Part shown: positions 16,870-25,154 of the stretch, one piece after another
Position numbering within the stretch: position 1 is the stretch's first letter
Layout of the letters: every line of letters starts with the position of its first letter
NCBI RefSeq assembly: GCF_021431965.1
Contig: NZ_CP090370.1
Span: forward strand, 2,108,001-2,172,000
DNA: 64,000 nucleotides
Reading direction: 5' to 3'
Origin: Erythrobacter sp. SDW2
GTDB lineage: Bacteria; Pseudomonadota; Alphaproteobacteria; Sphingomonadales; Sphingomonadaceae
Made by a program: the position numbers and the translations under genes
Notes under the pieces: generated by a model
What the model saw: only the letters and a program-made list of their open reading frames with translations
Told to the model about the DNA's origin: nothing
The model's database searches: none

Positions 16870-19004
16870 CAGAATTCGCCGCGCCAGCCAATGGTGAATG
16901 TGCGGCCTCGCCCAGCAAAAAAGCGGCTGGCATCGGTAACCCGGACCGTATCGCTGTCGTAGGTGATATAGAACTCGTCGGTCAGGTTCTGCGCCGCCAG
17001 CGCGATCTCGCCGAATTGGGTGCGATAGGAAAGGAAGGCATCGAGCAGGGTATAACCTTCGAAATCGGTCGCGGTGGAGGCATCGTTGAATTCGCGCTCG
17101 AGATAGAAGCGTGCCTGCGCCCGGGCGCTGAACCGGCCGCTGCTGTATTCGGCAGCGAGATTGACCCGGTCCGGTGAAATATTGGCTCCGTCGAGATCCT
17201 CGTCGATCAGGCCATCGGCATCGCCATCGGTGCGGCCGGTGAGCGCCGCAAAGCCGCCGCTGAGAGCCAGGCCGGGTATCGGCGTCTGCCAGTCTATGCT
17301 CGCTTCGACACCTTCGATTTCGATCGGCTGGCGCTCGACCTCGAATACGCCGTTGCGCAAGACCAGCAAAGAACCGAAATCGCTCGAAGACCAGAAGTAA
17401 CTCGCCGACGCACTAAGCGTTCCCCGATCCCATTCGAGGCCTAGCTCGCGGTTGTTGGATATGACCGGCTCGAGCGACAGGAAGTCATCCACATCGACTC
17501 CGGCCTGGGTGATGCCGCGGAGGATACGCCCGACATCGGCAATCGTGAAACCCTCGGCATAGCTGGCGTAGGCGCGCAGGCCATCGAGCGGCTCGACAAT
17601 GATGCCGCCGTTCGACAACACGTCTTCGAACGAAGGCGATCCCCCGGCAACGCTGACCGGACCGTAACTTGCCAAGGTGGTGAAATCGCCGACATTGAGT
17701 TCGACATTCTCATACCGCAAACCCCCGGCAATCCTGACGAGCCCATCGGCCAAGGCGAGATTGCCTTGCAGGAACGGCGCCAGGCTGCGGAAATTGCTGC
17801 GCGGAACCCATACCCGGCCGGTCTGGACCAGTGACTGCTCGGTGCGGTCGAACAGTGCGTCGAAACCGACAGTGAGGACCAGGTCTTCGAACCCGGGCAG
17901 AGCGCGTTCATAGCTGACCTTCCCCCCCAACTTGCGCGACTGGTTGGCCGACTGGTCGAACAGCCTGCCACTGGGGTCAATCGCGGGATCCTGGAACACG
18001 CCGAAAACACCGCCTCCGAACACGTCGTCGGTGCGGCTGTAGAAGCCTTGCAGGACAAAGGTTCCCCCACCAAGGTCTTCGTCGATGAGCGAGGCCGAGA
18101 CCAGTTCGGCGGTGTTCGAAGGAGGCGCGCCCGGGGTTTCCCCGCGAATGCTTGAAGCGGGCACGCCAGTCGCGCGATTGCCCGGGACCAGGATGTAATT
18201 GGCATTGCCTTCCAGCTCGAACCGGTTGGCCACAAGTTCCAGCCGGGCCCCGCCAGGCAACTCATAGCCCAGGCGCGCGAAGACAGACCAGCTGTCACTG
18301 TCCTGGATTTCGCCTTGAGTTCCGTCGACACCGATCCGGCTGCCCGTGCCATCGAAGAAAGCACCTCGCCGCTCGACCGTGGCTCCGAAACTGGCGTCAA
18401 AGGGGCCCGAGCGATAGCCGAGCAGAGCGCCCGCCTTGGCGCCGATACCCTCACCGGCGAAGCCGTCCGGTAACGTCGTTTGCAGCAATGTTCGCACTGT
18501 AGCGCCGTCATTCTTGGGAGCGCCGACGGTCACCTGGTTCACCACACCACCTGTCGCGCCGATCCCCTGCAAAGCATTGGAGCCGTAGATCACTTCGACC
18601 CGGTCGATGAAGAAAGGATCGATGGTATAGCCGTCCCTGGAACCGTCGCGAACGGGGGTCGACTGCGGGATGCCGTTGATCGCGTAGAGCGGCGAGCGAC
18701 CACGAAGGCTCTCGCCGGCACCGGAAAGCTTCTCGCGGGTGGGCGAAAATGACGGGAGAAGCGCGGAAACCGCATCTACCGTTGAACCGGAGATCAGCAA
18801 TTGACGCTCCAGCGCCTCGCTGTCGATCACGTCGACGGTCAGGGGCAAAGCACTTGCCGGGAGTTGGGTCCGGGTCGCGGTGACGACAATGGTCTCTCCA
18901 TCAACGCCAACCTGCTCTCGATCGGCCTCGTCCCCGGAGGTCGATTGGGCAACGGCGGGTGACACAGCGACAAGCGCGAATGCGCTGGCGAAATAGCGAA
19001 ACAT
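16869..19004 (-). CDS. TonB-dependent outer-membrane receptor (siderophore type)
   Basis: 711 residues. A signal peptide covers about 1-19, with cleavage after AVAQ. A plug domain starts near IVVTATRTQLPAS, and a 22-strand barrel ends in aromatic TIGWRGEF. A DGDADGLIDEDLDG segment in a late extracellular loop resembles a calcium-binding loop. An AGGAG site lies 7 nt before the ATG. It likely imports a ferric siderophore with TonB energy, supported by the coupled PepSY membrane gene and a Fur-like palindrome 28 bp upstream. The substrate is unknown. Confidence 0.92.
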   Translation of the reverse strand: MFRYFASAFALVAVSPAVAQSTSGDEADREQVGVDGETIVVTATRTQLPASALPLTVDVIDSEALERQLLISGSTVDAVSALLPSFSPTREKLSGAGESLRGRSPLYAINGIPQSTPVRDGSRDGYTIDPFFIDRVEVIYGSNALQGIGATGGVVNQVTVGAPKNDGATVRTLLQTTLPDGFAGEGIGAKAGALLGYRSGPFDASFGATVERRGAFFDGTGSRIGVDGTQGEIQDSDSWSVFARLGYELPGGARLELVANRFELEGNANYILVPGNRATGVPASSIRGETPGAPPSNTAELVSASLIDEDLGGGTFVLQGFYSRTDDVFGGGVFGVFQDPAIDPSGRLFDQSANQSRKLGGKVSYERALPGFEDLVLTVGFDALFDRTEQSLVQTGRVWVPRSNFRSLAPFLQGNLALADGLVRIAGGLRYENVELNVGDFTTLASYGPVSVAGGSPSFEDVLSNGGIIVEPLDGLRAYASYAEGFTIADVGRILRGITQAGVDVDDFLSLEPVISNNRELGLEWDRGTLSASASYFWSSSDFGSLLVLRNGVFEVERQPIEIEGVEASIDWQTPIPGLALSGGFAALTGRTDGDADGLIDEDLDGANISPDRVNLAAEYSSGRFSARAQARFYLEREFNDASTATDFEGYTLLDAFLSYRTQFGEIALAAQNLTDEFYITYDSDTVRVTDASRFFAGRGRTFTIGWRGEF

Positions 19005-19031
19005 GACGGCTCCTTCTGGATTCGAAGGCGT

Positions 19032-19076
19032 CCCAATTAATGCTATTGCGACTAATTCGCAATAGCATTAATTGGG
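19032..19076. promoter_or_regulatory. 45-bp perfect palindrome, probable Fur/iron-regulator operator
   Basis: Arms 19032-19051 and 19057-19076 are exact inverted copies of 20 bp around CTAAT. The inner GCGACTAATTCGC differs at one position from the GCGAATNATTCGC pattern I associate with many proteobacterial Fur boxes. It lies 28 bp before the receptor start codon and 87 bp before oxyR, so it could control either or both. A hairpin in the receptor leader RNA is an alternative. Confidence 0.7.
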
Positions 19077-19162
19077 TTCGGTCTTCGTTGCGCGAGCAAT
19101 CGGTTCGTAAGGGAGCACATTCCCTTCCCGCCCCCACTCAAACCCGCTAGGTCTCGACAACG

Positions 19163-20059
19163 ATGTCCACCTACCTCCCCACCATCAAGCAGTTGCAGTA
19201 TCTCGTCGCGCTGCACGAGCATGGGCATTTCGGGCGAGCGGCGGAGGCTTCGTTCGTGTCGCAGTCGACGCTTTCGGCGGGGATCCGCGAGCTGGAATCG
19301 CTGCTCGGCGTGACGCTGGTCGAGCGGTCCCGCCGGGTGGTGCGGTTTACGCCGCTGGGCAACCAAGTGGTGGAGAAGGCCCACCGGCTGCTGCGCGAGG
19401 CGGAGGAACTGTCGGATCTAGTCCAGGCCGCAGGCAAACCGCTCTCCGGGACGCTGCGCATGAGCGTCATCCCGACCATCGCGCCGTTCCTGCTGCCGCG
19501 CATCCTGCCGCGGCTGCGCAGGGAACGGCCCGAGCTCAAGCTGTTCCTGCGTGAGGAAACCAGCCATGATGCGGTCGAATCGCTCCATCACGGCCGGGTC
19601 GATTGCGTGCTGCTCGCCCTGCCCTTCGCCACGGGGGAGGTGGAGATGGAGCATATTGCCGACGACGAGTTGCTGGTCGCCTTCCCCAAGGACGATCCGC
19701 GCGATCCCCCGGCGATCATCAAGCCCAACATGATCGATGAAGGCCGCCTGCTGCTCCTGGAGGATGGGCATTGCCTCAAGGAACACGCCCTCGCCGCCTG
19801 CAACCGTCCCGAACTGCGCGGTAGCGCGACGATGATCGGAACCTCGCTGCATACGCTGGTGCAGATGGTCGATAATGGTCTTGGCCTCACCATGCTGCCA
19901 CAGATGGCGCTCGATGCGGGGATCCTTAACGGCACTCATGTCGTCGCGCGTCCGCTCAAGTCGGCTGCCGCGACTCGCGAGATCGCGCTGATCTGGCGCA
20001 AGAACTCTCCACGGGCAGACGAGTTCAAGCTGCTCGCTGCGGAGCTACGCGCAGGGTAA
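19163..20059 (+). CDS. oxyR: Hydrogen-peroxide-sensing LysR-type regulator OxyR
   Basis: 298 residues with an N-terminal LysR winged helix (QLQYLVALHEHGHFGRAAEA) and a periplasmic-binding-like effector domain. Cys204 and Cys213 in the LEDGHCLKEHALAAC segment match the peroxide-reactive pair of E. coli OxyR (199/208) in spacing and context, which distinguishes it from other LysR proteins. Peroxide forms a disulfide and switches it to activate catalase and peroxidase genes. It diverges from the iron receptor pair, whose shared region holds a long palindrome. No catalase gene is adjacent. Confidence 0.93.
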   Translation: MSTYLPTIKQLQYLVALHEHGHFGRAAEASFVSQSTLSAGIRELESLLGVTLVERSRRVVRFTPLGNQVVEKAHRLLREAEELSDLVQAAGKPLSGTLRMSVIPTIAPFLLPRILPRLRRERPELKLFLREETSHDAVESLHHGRVDCVLLALPFATGEVEMEHIADDELLVAFPKDDPRDPPAIIKPNMIDEGRLLLLEDGHCLKEHALAACNRPELRGSATMIGTSLHTLVQMVDNGLGLTMLPQMALDAGILNGTHVVARPLKSAAATREIALIWRKNSPRADEFKLLAAELRAG

Positions 20060-20115
20060 CGGGCCGATACTTGCTCGATTGGGAGCGTTCACGAAATTTT
20101 TGTGAATTTGCAACA

Positions 20116-20130
20116 TAGGGGTAGCCCCTA
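20116..20130. repeat. Short inverted repeat upstream of the PilZ gene
   Basis: TAGGGG-TAG-CCCCTA is a perfect 6-bp inverted repeat lying 28 nt before the PilZ start codon. It could be an operator or a leader hairpin. No regulator can be assigned. Confidence 0.4.
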
Positions 20131-20158
20131 GTGTCACAACAACGAGAAGTCACTGGCC

Positions 20159-20494
20159 ATGCGTTCTTTCAACCGGTTCTCGACCGACGAAGAAATCGAC
20201 ATCAGGATCGACGGCGAGCGTGATGTCGCAACTCTCTACAACCTGTCTTGCGGCGGCTGCATGATCGAACTGCGCAATCCTGCCGCGCGCGAAGGCACGC
20301 CGGTTGAGGTCAATTTGCGCGACATGGTTACGGCGCAGGGCCGCGTCGTGTGGCAAATCGATGGCAAATGCGGAATCAGGTTCGGCACGCCGGTGCACCA
20401 TAAATTCGTGCAGATGCTGGGCTACACCTCGGCCACGGAAGGCTTCGACGCGGAGGATCCGCGCGACCGTTTCGGACTGCCGCTGTTGGGGTAA
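20159..20494 (+). CDS. PilZ-domain protein
   Basis: 111 residues forming a single PilZ-like barrel. The second c-di-GMP motif appears as NLSCGGC (consensus D/N-x-S-x-x-G), and the strand VVWQIDGKCGIRF fits the barrel. The N-terminal RxxxR motif is not clear: MRSFNRFS offers only an RSFNR variant. It may therefore bind c-di-GMP weakly or be a non-canonical PilZ adaptor. A GAGAAG site precedes the ATG. A c-di-GMP enzyme is encoded 5 kb downstream, not in the same operon. Confidence 0.75.
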   Translation: MRSFNRFSTDEEIDIRIDGERDVATLYNLSCGGCMIELRNPAAREGTPVEVNLRDMVTAQGRVVWQIDGKCGIRFGTPVHHKFVQMLGYTSATEGFDAEDPRDRFGLPLLG

Positions 20495-20506
20495 TCTGCG
20501 TCAGCG

Positions 20507-21115
20507 TCAGTCCATGTGCTTGAGGCCGACGCGCAGGTAATCCCAGCCGGTGATGACTGTCAGGACGGCCGCGCCCCACAGGCTCGCCAGCCCGACGAGG
20601 TGGATCCACTGGTCCGCCAGCGTGCCGCAATCGGCTGCGACCGAGTGACACGGCACCCCGTGCACCGCCCCTCCTAGGATCAGCGCGCCCAGGCTAAGCA
20701 ACTGGAAGGTCGTCTTCCACTTGGCGAGCTTCGACACAGGCACCGAAACCTTCAGCGGACCGAGGAATTCGCGCAGGCCCGAGACCGCTATCTCGCGGAT
20801 CAGAATGATCAGCCCGGCAATCACATGAAGGTCGCCAACATAGGGCCCGCGCAGGAAGCCTTGCGCGGTCAGCACCAGGATGACCGAAGCGACCATGATC
20901 TTGTCCGCAATCGGATCGAGGAACTGGCCCAGCTTGGACACGGTCCCCTGCGCCCGAGCCAGATACCCGTCGAGATAGTCGGTGATCCCGATCAAGCTGT
21001 AGAGCACGAAGCCGATCGCGTAACCCAGCCGCCAGTCCGGCCACCACAGGAAGAACGCAAGCAGCGGCACCGCCAAGATACGCGACAGGGTGAGGATGTT
21101 AGGCAAGGTCAGCAT
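20507..21115 (-). CDS. pgsA: CDP-diacylglycerol-glycerol-3-phosphate 3-phosphatidyltransferase
   Basis: 202 residues with several membrane helices. The complete CDP-alcohol phosphotransferase motif starts at DYLDGYLAR and continues through G-QFL-DPIADK, with all four Asp present. It makes phosphatidylglycerol phosphate in the inner membrane. I prefer the ATG at 21115 because AGGG lies 9 nt upstream; an ATG three codons earlier has no such site. It diverges from an LplT-like permease, which suggests a small phospholipid neighbourhood. Confidence 0.95.
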   Translation of the reverse strand: MLTLPNILTLSRILAVPLLAFFLWWPDWRLGYAIGFVLYSLIGITDYLDGYLARAQGTVSKLGQFLDPIADKIMVASVILVLTAQGFLRGPYVGDLHVIAGLIILIREIAVSGLREFLGPLKVSVPVSKLAKWKTTFQLLSLGALILGGAVHGVPCHSVAADCGTLADQWIHLVGLASLWGAAVLTVITGWDYLRVGLKHMD

Positions 21116-21236
21116 CGCCCGCATCCCTAGCGCACGCGGCTTCGCGGAAAAAGCGCCAGCAAGTGACTATCCCTCGCCAAATTGTCGCTCTAGAGAAAGG
21201 CGAGCTGCGGCTTGCCCGCGCCGCCCAGGGGAATCC

Positions 21237-22541
21237 ATGACATCGCTCGACCTGTTGCGCAGCCGCAAGTTCCTGCCGCTGTTCGTCACGCAACTGCTCA
21301 ATGCTTTCAACGACAACCTCTACAAGAACGCGATGGTGCTGTTTGTTGTCTACAGCATCTACAATTCGGAAGCGGCCGAGGGCGCGTTTAGCGGGATCGC
21401 TTCGGGCGTGTTCATCCTGCCCTTCTTCATCCTTTCCGCGCTCGCCGGGCAACTGGCCGACATGCGCGACAAGGCCAAGATCATACGCATCATAAAGTTC
21501 TGCGAAATCCTGATCATGGTTGTCGGCTCAGCCGGGCTGGTCATGGCGTGGGAAGGCATCGCAGTGCACAGCTTCGCCATTCCGCTCTTGCTGGTGGCGC
21601 TGTTCGCCATGGGAGTCCATTCGACCTTCTTCGGCCCGATCAAATACGCCATCCTGCCCCAACATTTGCCGCGCGAATCCGTATTGGCGGGGACCGGTTG
21701 GGTCGAAGCCGGGACTTATATCGCCATCCTCGCCGGGACGATCATCGCCGGGTGGATCTCGGTCGAAGCGGCAGCGGTTGGGATCGTCCTCACGGCAATC
21801 ATCGGTTGGCTCACCAGCCTGACCGTTCCTCCCGCCCCTCCGCAAGGAGAGGTCGAGCCGCTCGACTGGCACATACTGCGCGCCTCGGTGAAGTTAGTGC
21901 GAGAGACCATGAAAATTCGCCAGGTCTGGCTTGCCATCCTGTCGATCAGCTTCTTCTGGTCGATCGGCACAGTGCTGTTTGTTCAGTTCTTCCCGCTGGC
22001 CAAGAACGTCATCGTCGCCAGCAAGGAGGTCGCCAGCCTCTTCCTGGTTGTGTTCTCGGTCGGGGTCGCGATCGGTTCAGTGGTTGTCAACCGGCTGCTC
22101 AAGGGGGTTGTCTCGGCCCGCTATTCGCCGGCCTCCGTGATCGTGATGGGACTGTTCGTTGTCATCTTCTATGTGCTTTGCAAGATCTGGCAGACGGACG
22201 CTCCAACCGATCTGCTCACCGTCCGCGAGTTCATCGCTTGGCCGATGGCCAATGTGCTGCTGCTGTGCCTGCTGGGAATCGCCATCTCCGGGGGCATGTT
22301 CGTGGTACCGCTTTATGCCTTCCTCACGACGCGAGTGGCACCCGACAAGACGTCGCGCACTATCGCCGCAAACAACATCGTCAATTCGGGCGCAATGGTG
22401 CTGGGATCATTGATCGTGATGGGGATGAGCGTGGCAGGTGTGCCGGTGACCGAGCAACTGCTCTTCACCGGCAGCATGTGCCTGGTCTCGGCATGGCTCG
22501 GCGGCTTGTTGCACAAGGCCGAATTGAGTGACCCGGCCTGA
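21237..22541 (+). CDS. MFS transporter, LplT/lysophospholipid-transporter-like
   Basis: 434 residues, about twelve membrane segments. The N-terminal 'FVTQLLNAFNDNLYKNAMV' is the typical opening of LplT and of the MFS domain in Aas-type fusion proteins, which flip lysophospholipids inward for reacylation. Here the acyltransferase and acyl-ACP synthetase domains are absent, so this is the transporter alone. An AGGGG site precedes the ATG. Position beside pgsA agrees with a lipid role, but the substrate is inferred from the family only. Confidence 0.8.
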   Translation: MTSLDLLRSRKFLPLFVTQLLNAFNDNLYKNAMVLFVVYSIYNSEAAEGAFSGIASGVFILPFFILSALAGQLADMRDKAKIIRIIKFCEILIMVVGSAGLVMAWEGIAVHSFAIPLLLVALFAMGVHSTFFGPIKYAILPQHLPRESVLAGTGWVEAGTYIAILAGTIIAGWISVEAAAVGIVLTAIIGWLTSLTVPPAPPQGEVEPLDWHILRASVKLVRETMKIRQVWLAILSISFFWSIGTVLFVQFFPLAKNVIVASKEVASLFLVVFSVGVAIGSVVVNRLLKGVVSARYSPASVIVMGLFVVIFYVLCKIWQTDAPTDLLTVREFIAWPMANVLLLCLLGIAISGGMFVVPLYAFLTTRVAPDKTSRTIAANNIVNSGAMVLGSLIVMGMSVAGVPVTEQLLFTGSMCLVSAWLGGLLHKAELSDPA

Positions 22542-22760
22542 TCAGAGCAAGAAGACGAGCGCCGCCGCAAGGCTCGCGAAGTATGCGCTGGCAAAGCCGC
22601 GGATGTCTTCGCGCGTCACGACCCATGCCGCGCGCAGCGGCTTGTCCGGAGCTTCGCTGCGGACATGCGGCGGCAGCGAGACAAGGAAGGGATGGCGAGC
22701 GCCCTCATCGGTGAGGACGAGCGACCGGCGACGCGACTTGGCAATTGTTATTGTGCTCAT
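22542..22760 (-). CDS. Small hypothetical protein with C-terminal membrane segment
   Basis: 72 residues. The first half is basic and polar (MSTITIAKSRRRSLVL...), and the last 16 residues (about ASAYFASLAAALVFLL) form one hydrophobic segment running to the C-terminus, like a tail-anchored peptide. I do not recognise it. It abuts the end of the LplT-like gene without a gap and converges on it. A CtrA-like half-site pair and an inverted repeat lie just upstream. Its codon use resembles its neighbours, which supports a real gene. Confidence 0.55.
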   Translation of the reverse strand: MSTITIAKSRRRSLVLTDEGARHPFLVSLPPHVRSEAPDKPLRAAWVVTREDIRGFASAYFASLAAALVFLL

Positions 22761-22769
22761 GGTGGGATG

Positions 22770-22791
22770 TTAACGAATTGGTAACCAATTC
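22770..22791 (-). promoter_or_regulatory. CtrA-like motif overlapping a GAATTGG palindrome
   Basis: TTAA-N7-GTAA (22770-22784) matches the CtrA box TTAA-N7-TTAA with one mismatch. Overlapping it, GAATTGG-TAA-CCAATTC (22775-22791) is a perfect 7-bp inverted repeat. Both lie 10-31 bp before the 72-residue ORF start. Either reading needs experimental support. Confidence 0.35.
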
Positions 22792-22908
22792 GCTCCCCTG
22801 TATTTCAATGTGTAACATCGCGGGACGTTAAGGCTGTCCGTTCATCACGAGGGGGGTGGAAAACTCACCCCGTTGTCGGGCCTTGGCAGGGGCGCTAGAG
22901 GCGCACAT

Positions 22909-24570
22909 ATGAGCCAATCGCGAACCCCAGATGCCGCCCGCCTGCTGGTCGAATGTCTTGTCGAACAAGGCTGTGACCGCATCTTCACCGTACCGGGCGA
23001 AAGCTTCCTGCAAGTGCTGGATGGCCTGCACGGGCAGGCCGATATCGATGTCATCACTTGCCGCCAGGAAGGCGGGGTAAGCTTCATGGCCTGCGCAGAC
23101 GGGGCAATGACCGGACGGCCCGGCGTGGGCTTCGTCACCCGCGGACCAGGCGCAACGAACGCCACCATCGGCGTTCACGTCGCTTTGCAGGATTCGCAGC
23201 CGATGGTCCTGTTCGTCGGCGACGTGGCGCGCGACATGAAGGACCGCGAGGGGTTCCAGGAGGTCGATTTCCCGGCCTTCTTCGGCCCCATCGCCAAATG
23301 GGCAGCCAAGATCGACAATGCCGAACGGATCCCGGAATACGTCGCTAGGGCGTGGTCGGTGGCAATGTCAGGGCGACCCGGCCCGGTGGTCCTGGCGTTA
23401 CCGGAAGACATGCTATCGGACGCAACCGAGGCCAAGCCGCGCCCCCAGGTCGTGCGCCCGGCCCAGCCGCCCTGTCCCGACGCGATGCAGGCCATGCTGG
23501 CAATGATCGGCGATGCGGCGTCGCCTGTAGCCATCATCGGCGGAGCGGGATGGAATGCCAAGGCTCGCGATCACTTCCAGAGCTTCGCCGAGCGGATCGG
23601 GCTGCCGGTCGCGACGGCTTTCCGCCGTCAGGATGCCATTTCACCGCGCTCGCCGGTCTATGCCGGGAACCTCGGCTACGGGCCCAATCCGAAGCTGGTC
23701 GAACGGATCAAGCAAGCCGACCTGATTCTAGCAGTCGGTGCACGGCTGGGTGAAGCGACCACCGATGGCTACACCATCGTCACCCCTGACCATCCCGAAC
23801 AGCAACTGATCCATATCCACCCCGATCCGAACGAACTCGGCCGGGTGTATCGGACCGACCTCGCGATCTGCGCCGACATGGCCGAATTTTCGGAGGCGGC
23901 CGACCTGTGGGAAGACAGTGCGGTAATCCCCTTCGATGCCGGGGCAGAGGCGCATGCCGAATGGCTCGCATGGTCGAAGGCCAAGCCGGCGGACTGGCCG
24001 CTCGATCTCGCCAGTTGCGTCGCCTTCATGCGCGAGACCCTGCCGCCCGATACGATGATCTGCAACGGCGCGGGCAATTTCGGCGGCTGGTGGCATCGCT
24101 ATTGGCAATATGACGGCTATCCGACGCAGCTCGCTCCGACCTGCGGCGCTATGGGTTATGGCGTGCCCGCAGCCATCGCCGCCGCGCGGCGCTTCCCGGA
24201 TCGCACCGTTGTCGCGGTTGCTGGCGACGGTGATTTCATGATGAACGGGCAGGAGCTGGCGACCGCCGTCCAGTTCGGCGTCGACCTGCTGGTCATCGTG
24301 GTCGACAACGGCGCCTACGGCACCATCCGCATGCACCAGGAGCGCGAGTTTCCGGCCCGCATATCGGCCACCGAGCTCAAGAATCCGGATTTTGCGGCCT
24401 TGGCCAAGGCTTATGGCGGCTGGTCAGCGCGAGCGGAGACAACCGAGCAGTTCAAGGTGGCGCTGGTCGAGGCAAAGGCCACCAAGGGGCTCCGCCTAAT
24501 CCATTGTCTGATCGATGTCGAACAACTTGCCGCAAGCGGTGCGACCGTAAGCGGGTTGCGCAACCGCTAG
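22909..24570 (+). CDS. Thiamine-pyrophosphate-dependent enzyme, acetolactate-synthase-like
   Basis: 553 residues in the three-domain order of the IlvB/POX family. The N-terminal pyrimidine-binding domain holds the activating glutamate in CRQEGG, the central domain is Rossmann-like, and the C-terminal pyrophosphate domain has GDGDFMMNGQE ... VVDNGAYG for Mg-TPP. Family members decarboxylate 2-oxo acids and transfer the acyl group. No ilvN regulatory subunit follows, so a catabolic or peripheral 2-oxo-acid enzyme is more likely than the biosynthetic acetolactate synthase. The ATG at 22909 is used. Confidence 0.85.
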   Translation: MSQSRTPDAARLLVECLVEQGCDRIFTVPGESFLQVLDGLHGQADIDVITCRQEGGVSFMACADGAMTGRPGVGFVTRGPGATNATIGVHVALQDSQPMVLFVGDVARDMKDREGFQEVDFPAFFGPIAKWAAKIDNAERIPEYVARAWSVAMSGRPGPVVLALPEDMLSDATEAKPRPQVVRPAQPPCPDAMQAMLAMIGDAASPVAIIGGAGWNAKARDHFQSFAERIGLPVATAFRRQDAISPRSPVYAGNLGYGPNPKLVERIKQADLILAVGARLGEATTDGYTIVTPDHPEQQLIHIHPDPNELGRVYRTDLAICADMAEFSEAADLWEDSAVIPFDAGAEAHAEWLAWSKAKPADWPLDLASCVAFMRETLPPDTMICNGAGNFGGWWHRYWQYDGYPTQLAPTCGAMGYGVPAAIAAARRFPDRTVVAVAGDGDFMMNGQELATAVQFGVDLLVIVVDNGAYGTIRMHQEREFPARISATELKNPDFAALAKAYGGWSARAETTEQFKVALVEAKATKGLRLIHCLIDVEQLAASGATVSGLRNR

Positions 24571-24580
24571 CCTCAACGTT

Positions 24581-24991
24581 TTATTCTCCGGCCATCTCGA
24601 GGATGATCCTCCACTCCTCCGGCCGGATCTCGGCGACCGACAGGCGCGAAAGCTTGATCAGTTCGATGTCGGCGAGGCGCGGCTCGGCTTTGATCTGCTT
24701 GAGCGTAACAGGCTGCTTGAGCTTGCGAACGGGCTTCACTTTGACCGCGTTCCACTTCTGCTCTGGGTCGGTCGGGTCCATGATGCCCGCCACGCTGACT
24801 TCGCAGATGCCGACGATCTCCAGCCCTTCGCGCGAGTGGTAGAAGAAGCACTTGTCACCCACCTCCATCGCCGCGAGGTTGTTGCGCGCACGGTAGTTGC
24901 GGACGCCGTCCCAAGTGCCTTCCTGCTCGGCCACAAGATCGTCCCAGCTGTACTTGAATGGTTCCGATTTCATCAGCCAGTAACGCGCCAT
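24581..24991 (-). CDS. EVE-domain protein
   Basis: 136 residues covering one EVE (PUA-like) domain: the opening ARYWLMKSEP, the WDGVRNYRARNNL segment and CFFYHSREG strand are typical. EVE proteins form a pocket for modified bases in DNA or RNA, and relatives resemble YTH readers. The ATG at 24991 gives the standard length. It converges on the TPP enzyme with a 10-bp gap and stands alone, so a housekeeping RNA-related role is more likely than a restriction role. Confidence 0.9.
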   Translation of the reverse strand: MARYWLMKSEPFKYSWDDLVAEQEGTWDGVRNYRARNNLAAMEVGDKCFFYHSREGLEIVGICEVSVAGIMDPTDPEQKWNAVKVKPVRKLKQPVTLKQIKAEPRLADIELIKLSRLSVAEIRPEEWRIILEMAGE

Positions 24992-25154
24992 GATGGGCTT
25001 TCTCCTTGCTTCCCGGGGATTTGGCACCCCACCGCAGGCAGGGTCAAACAGGGTTTTCGCGCGGTAAACAGGCAATTTACCCAATTTTCAACCGGACTGG
25101 TCATAAGCAGCATGCACTTTCCCCCGCGACGGGGAAGCAGACAGCCGGGGGCTC

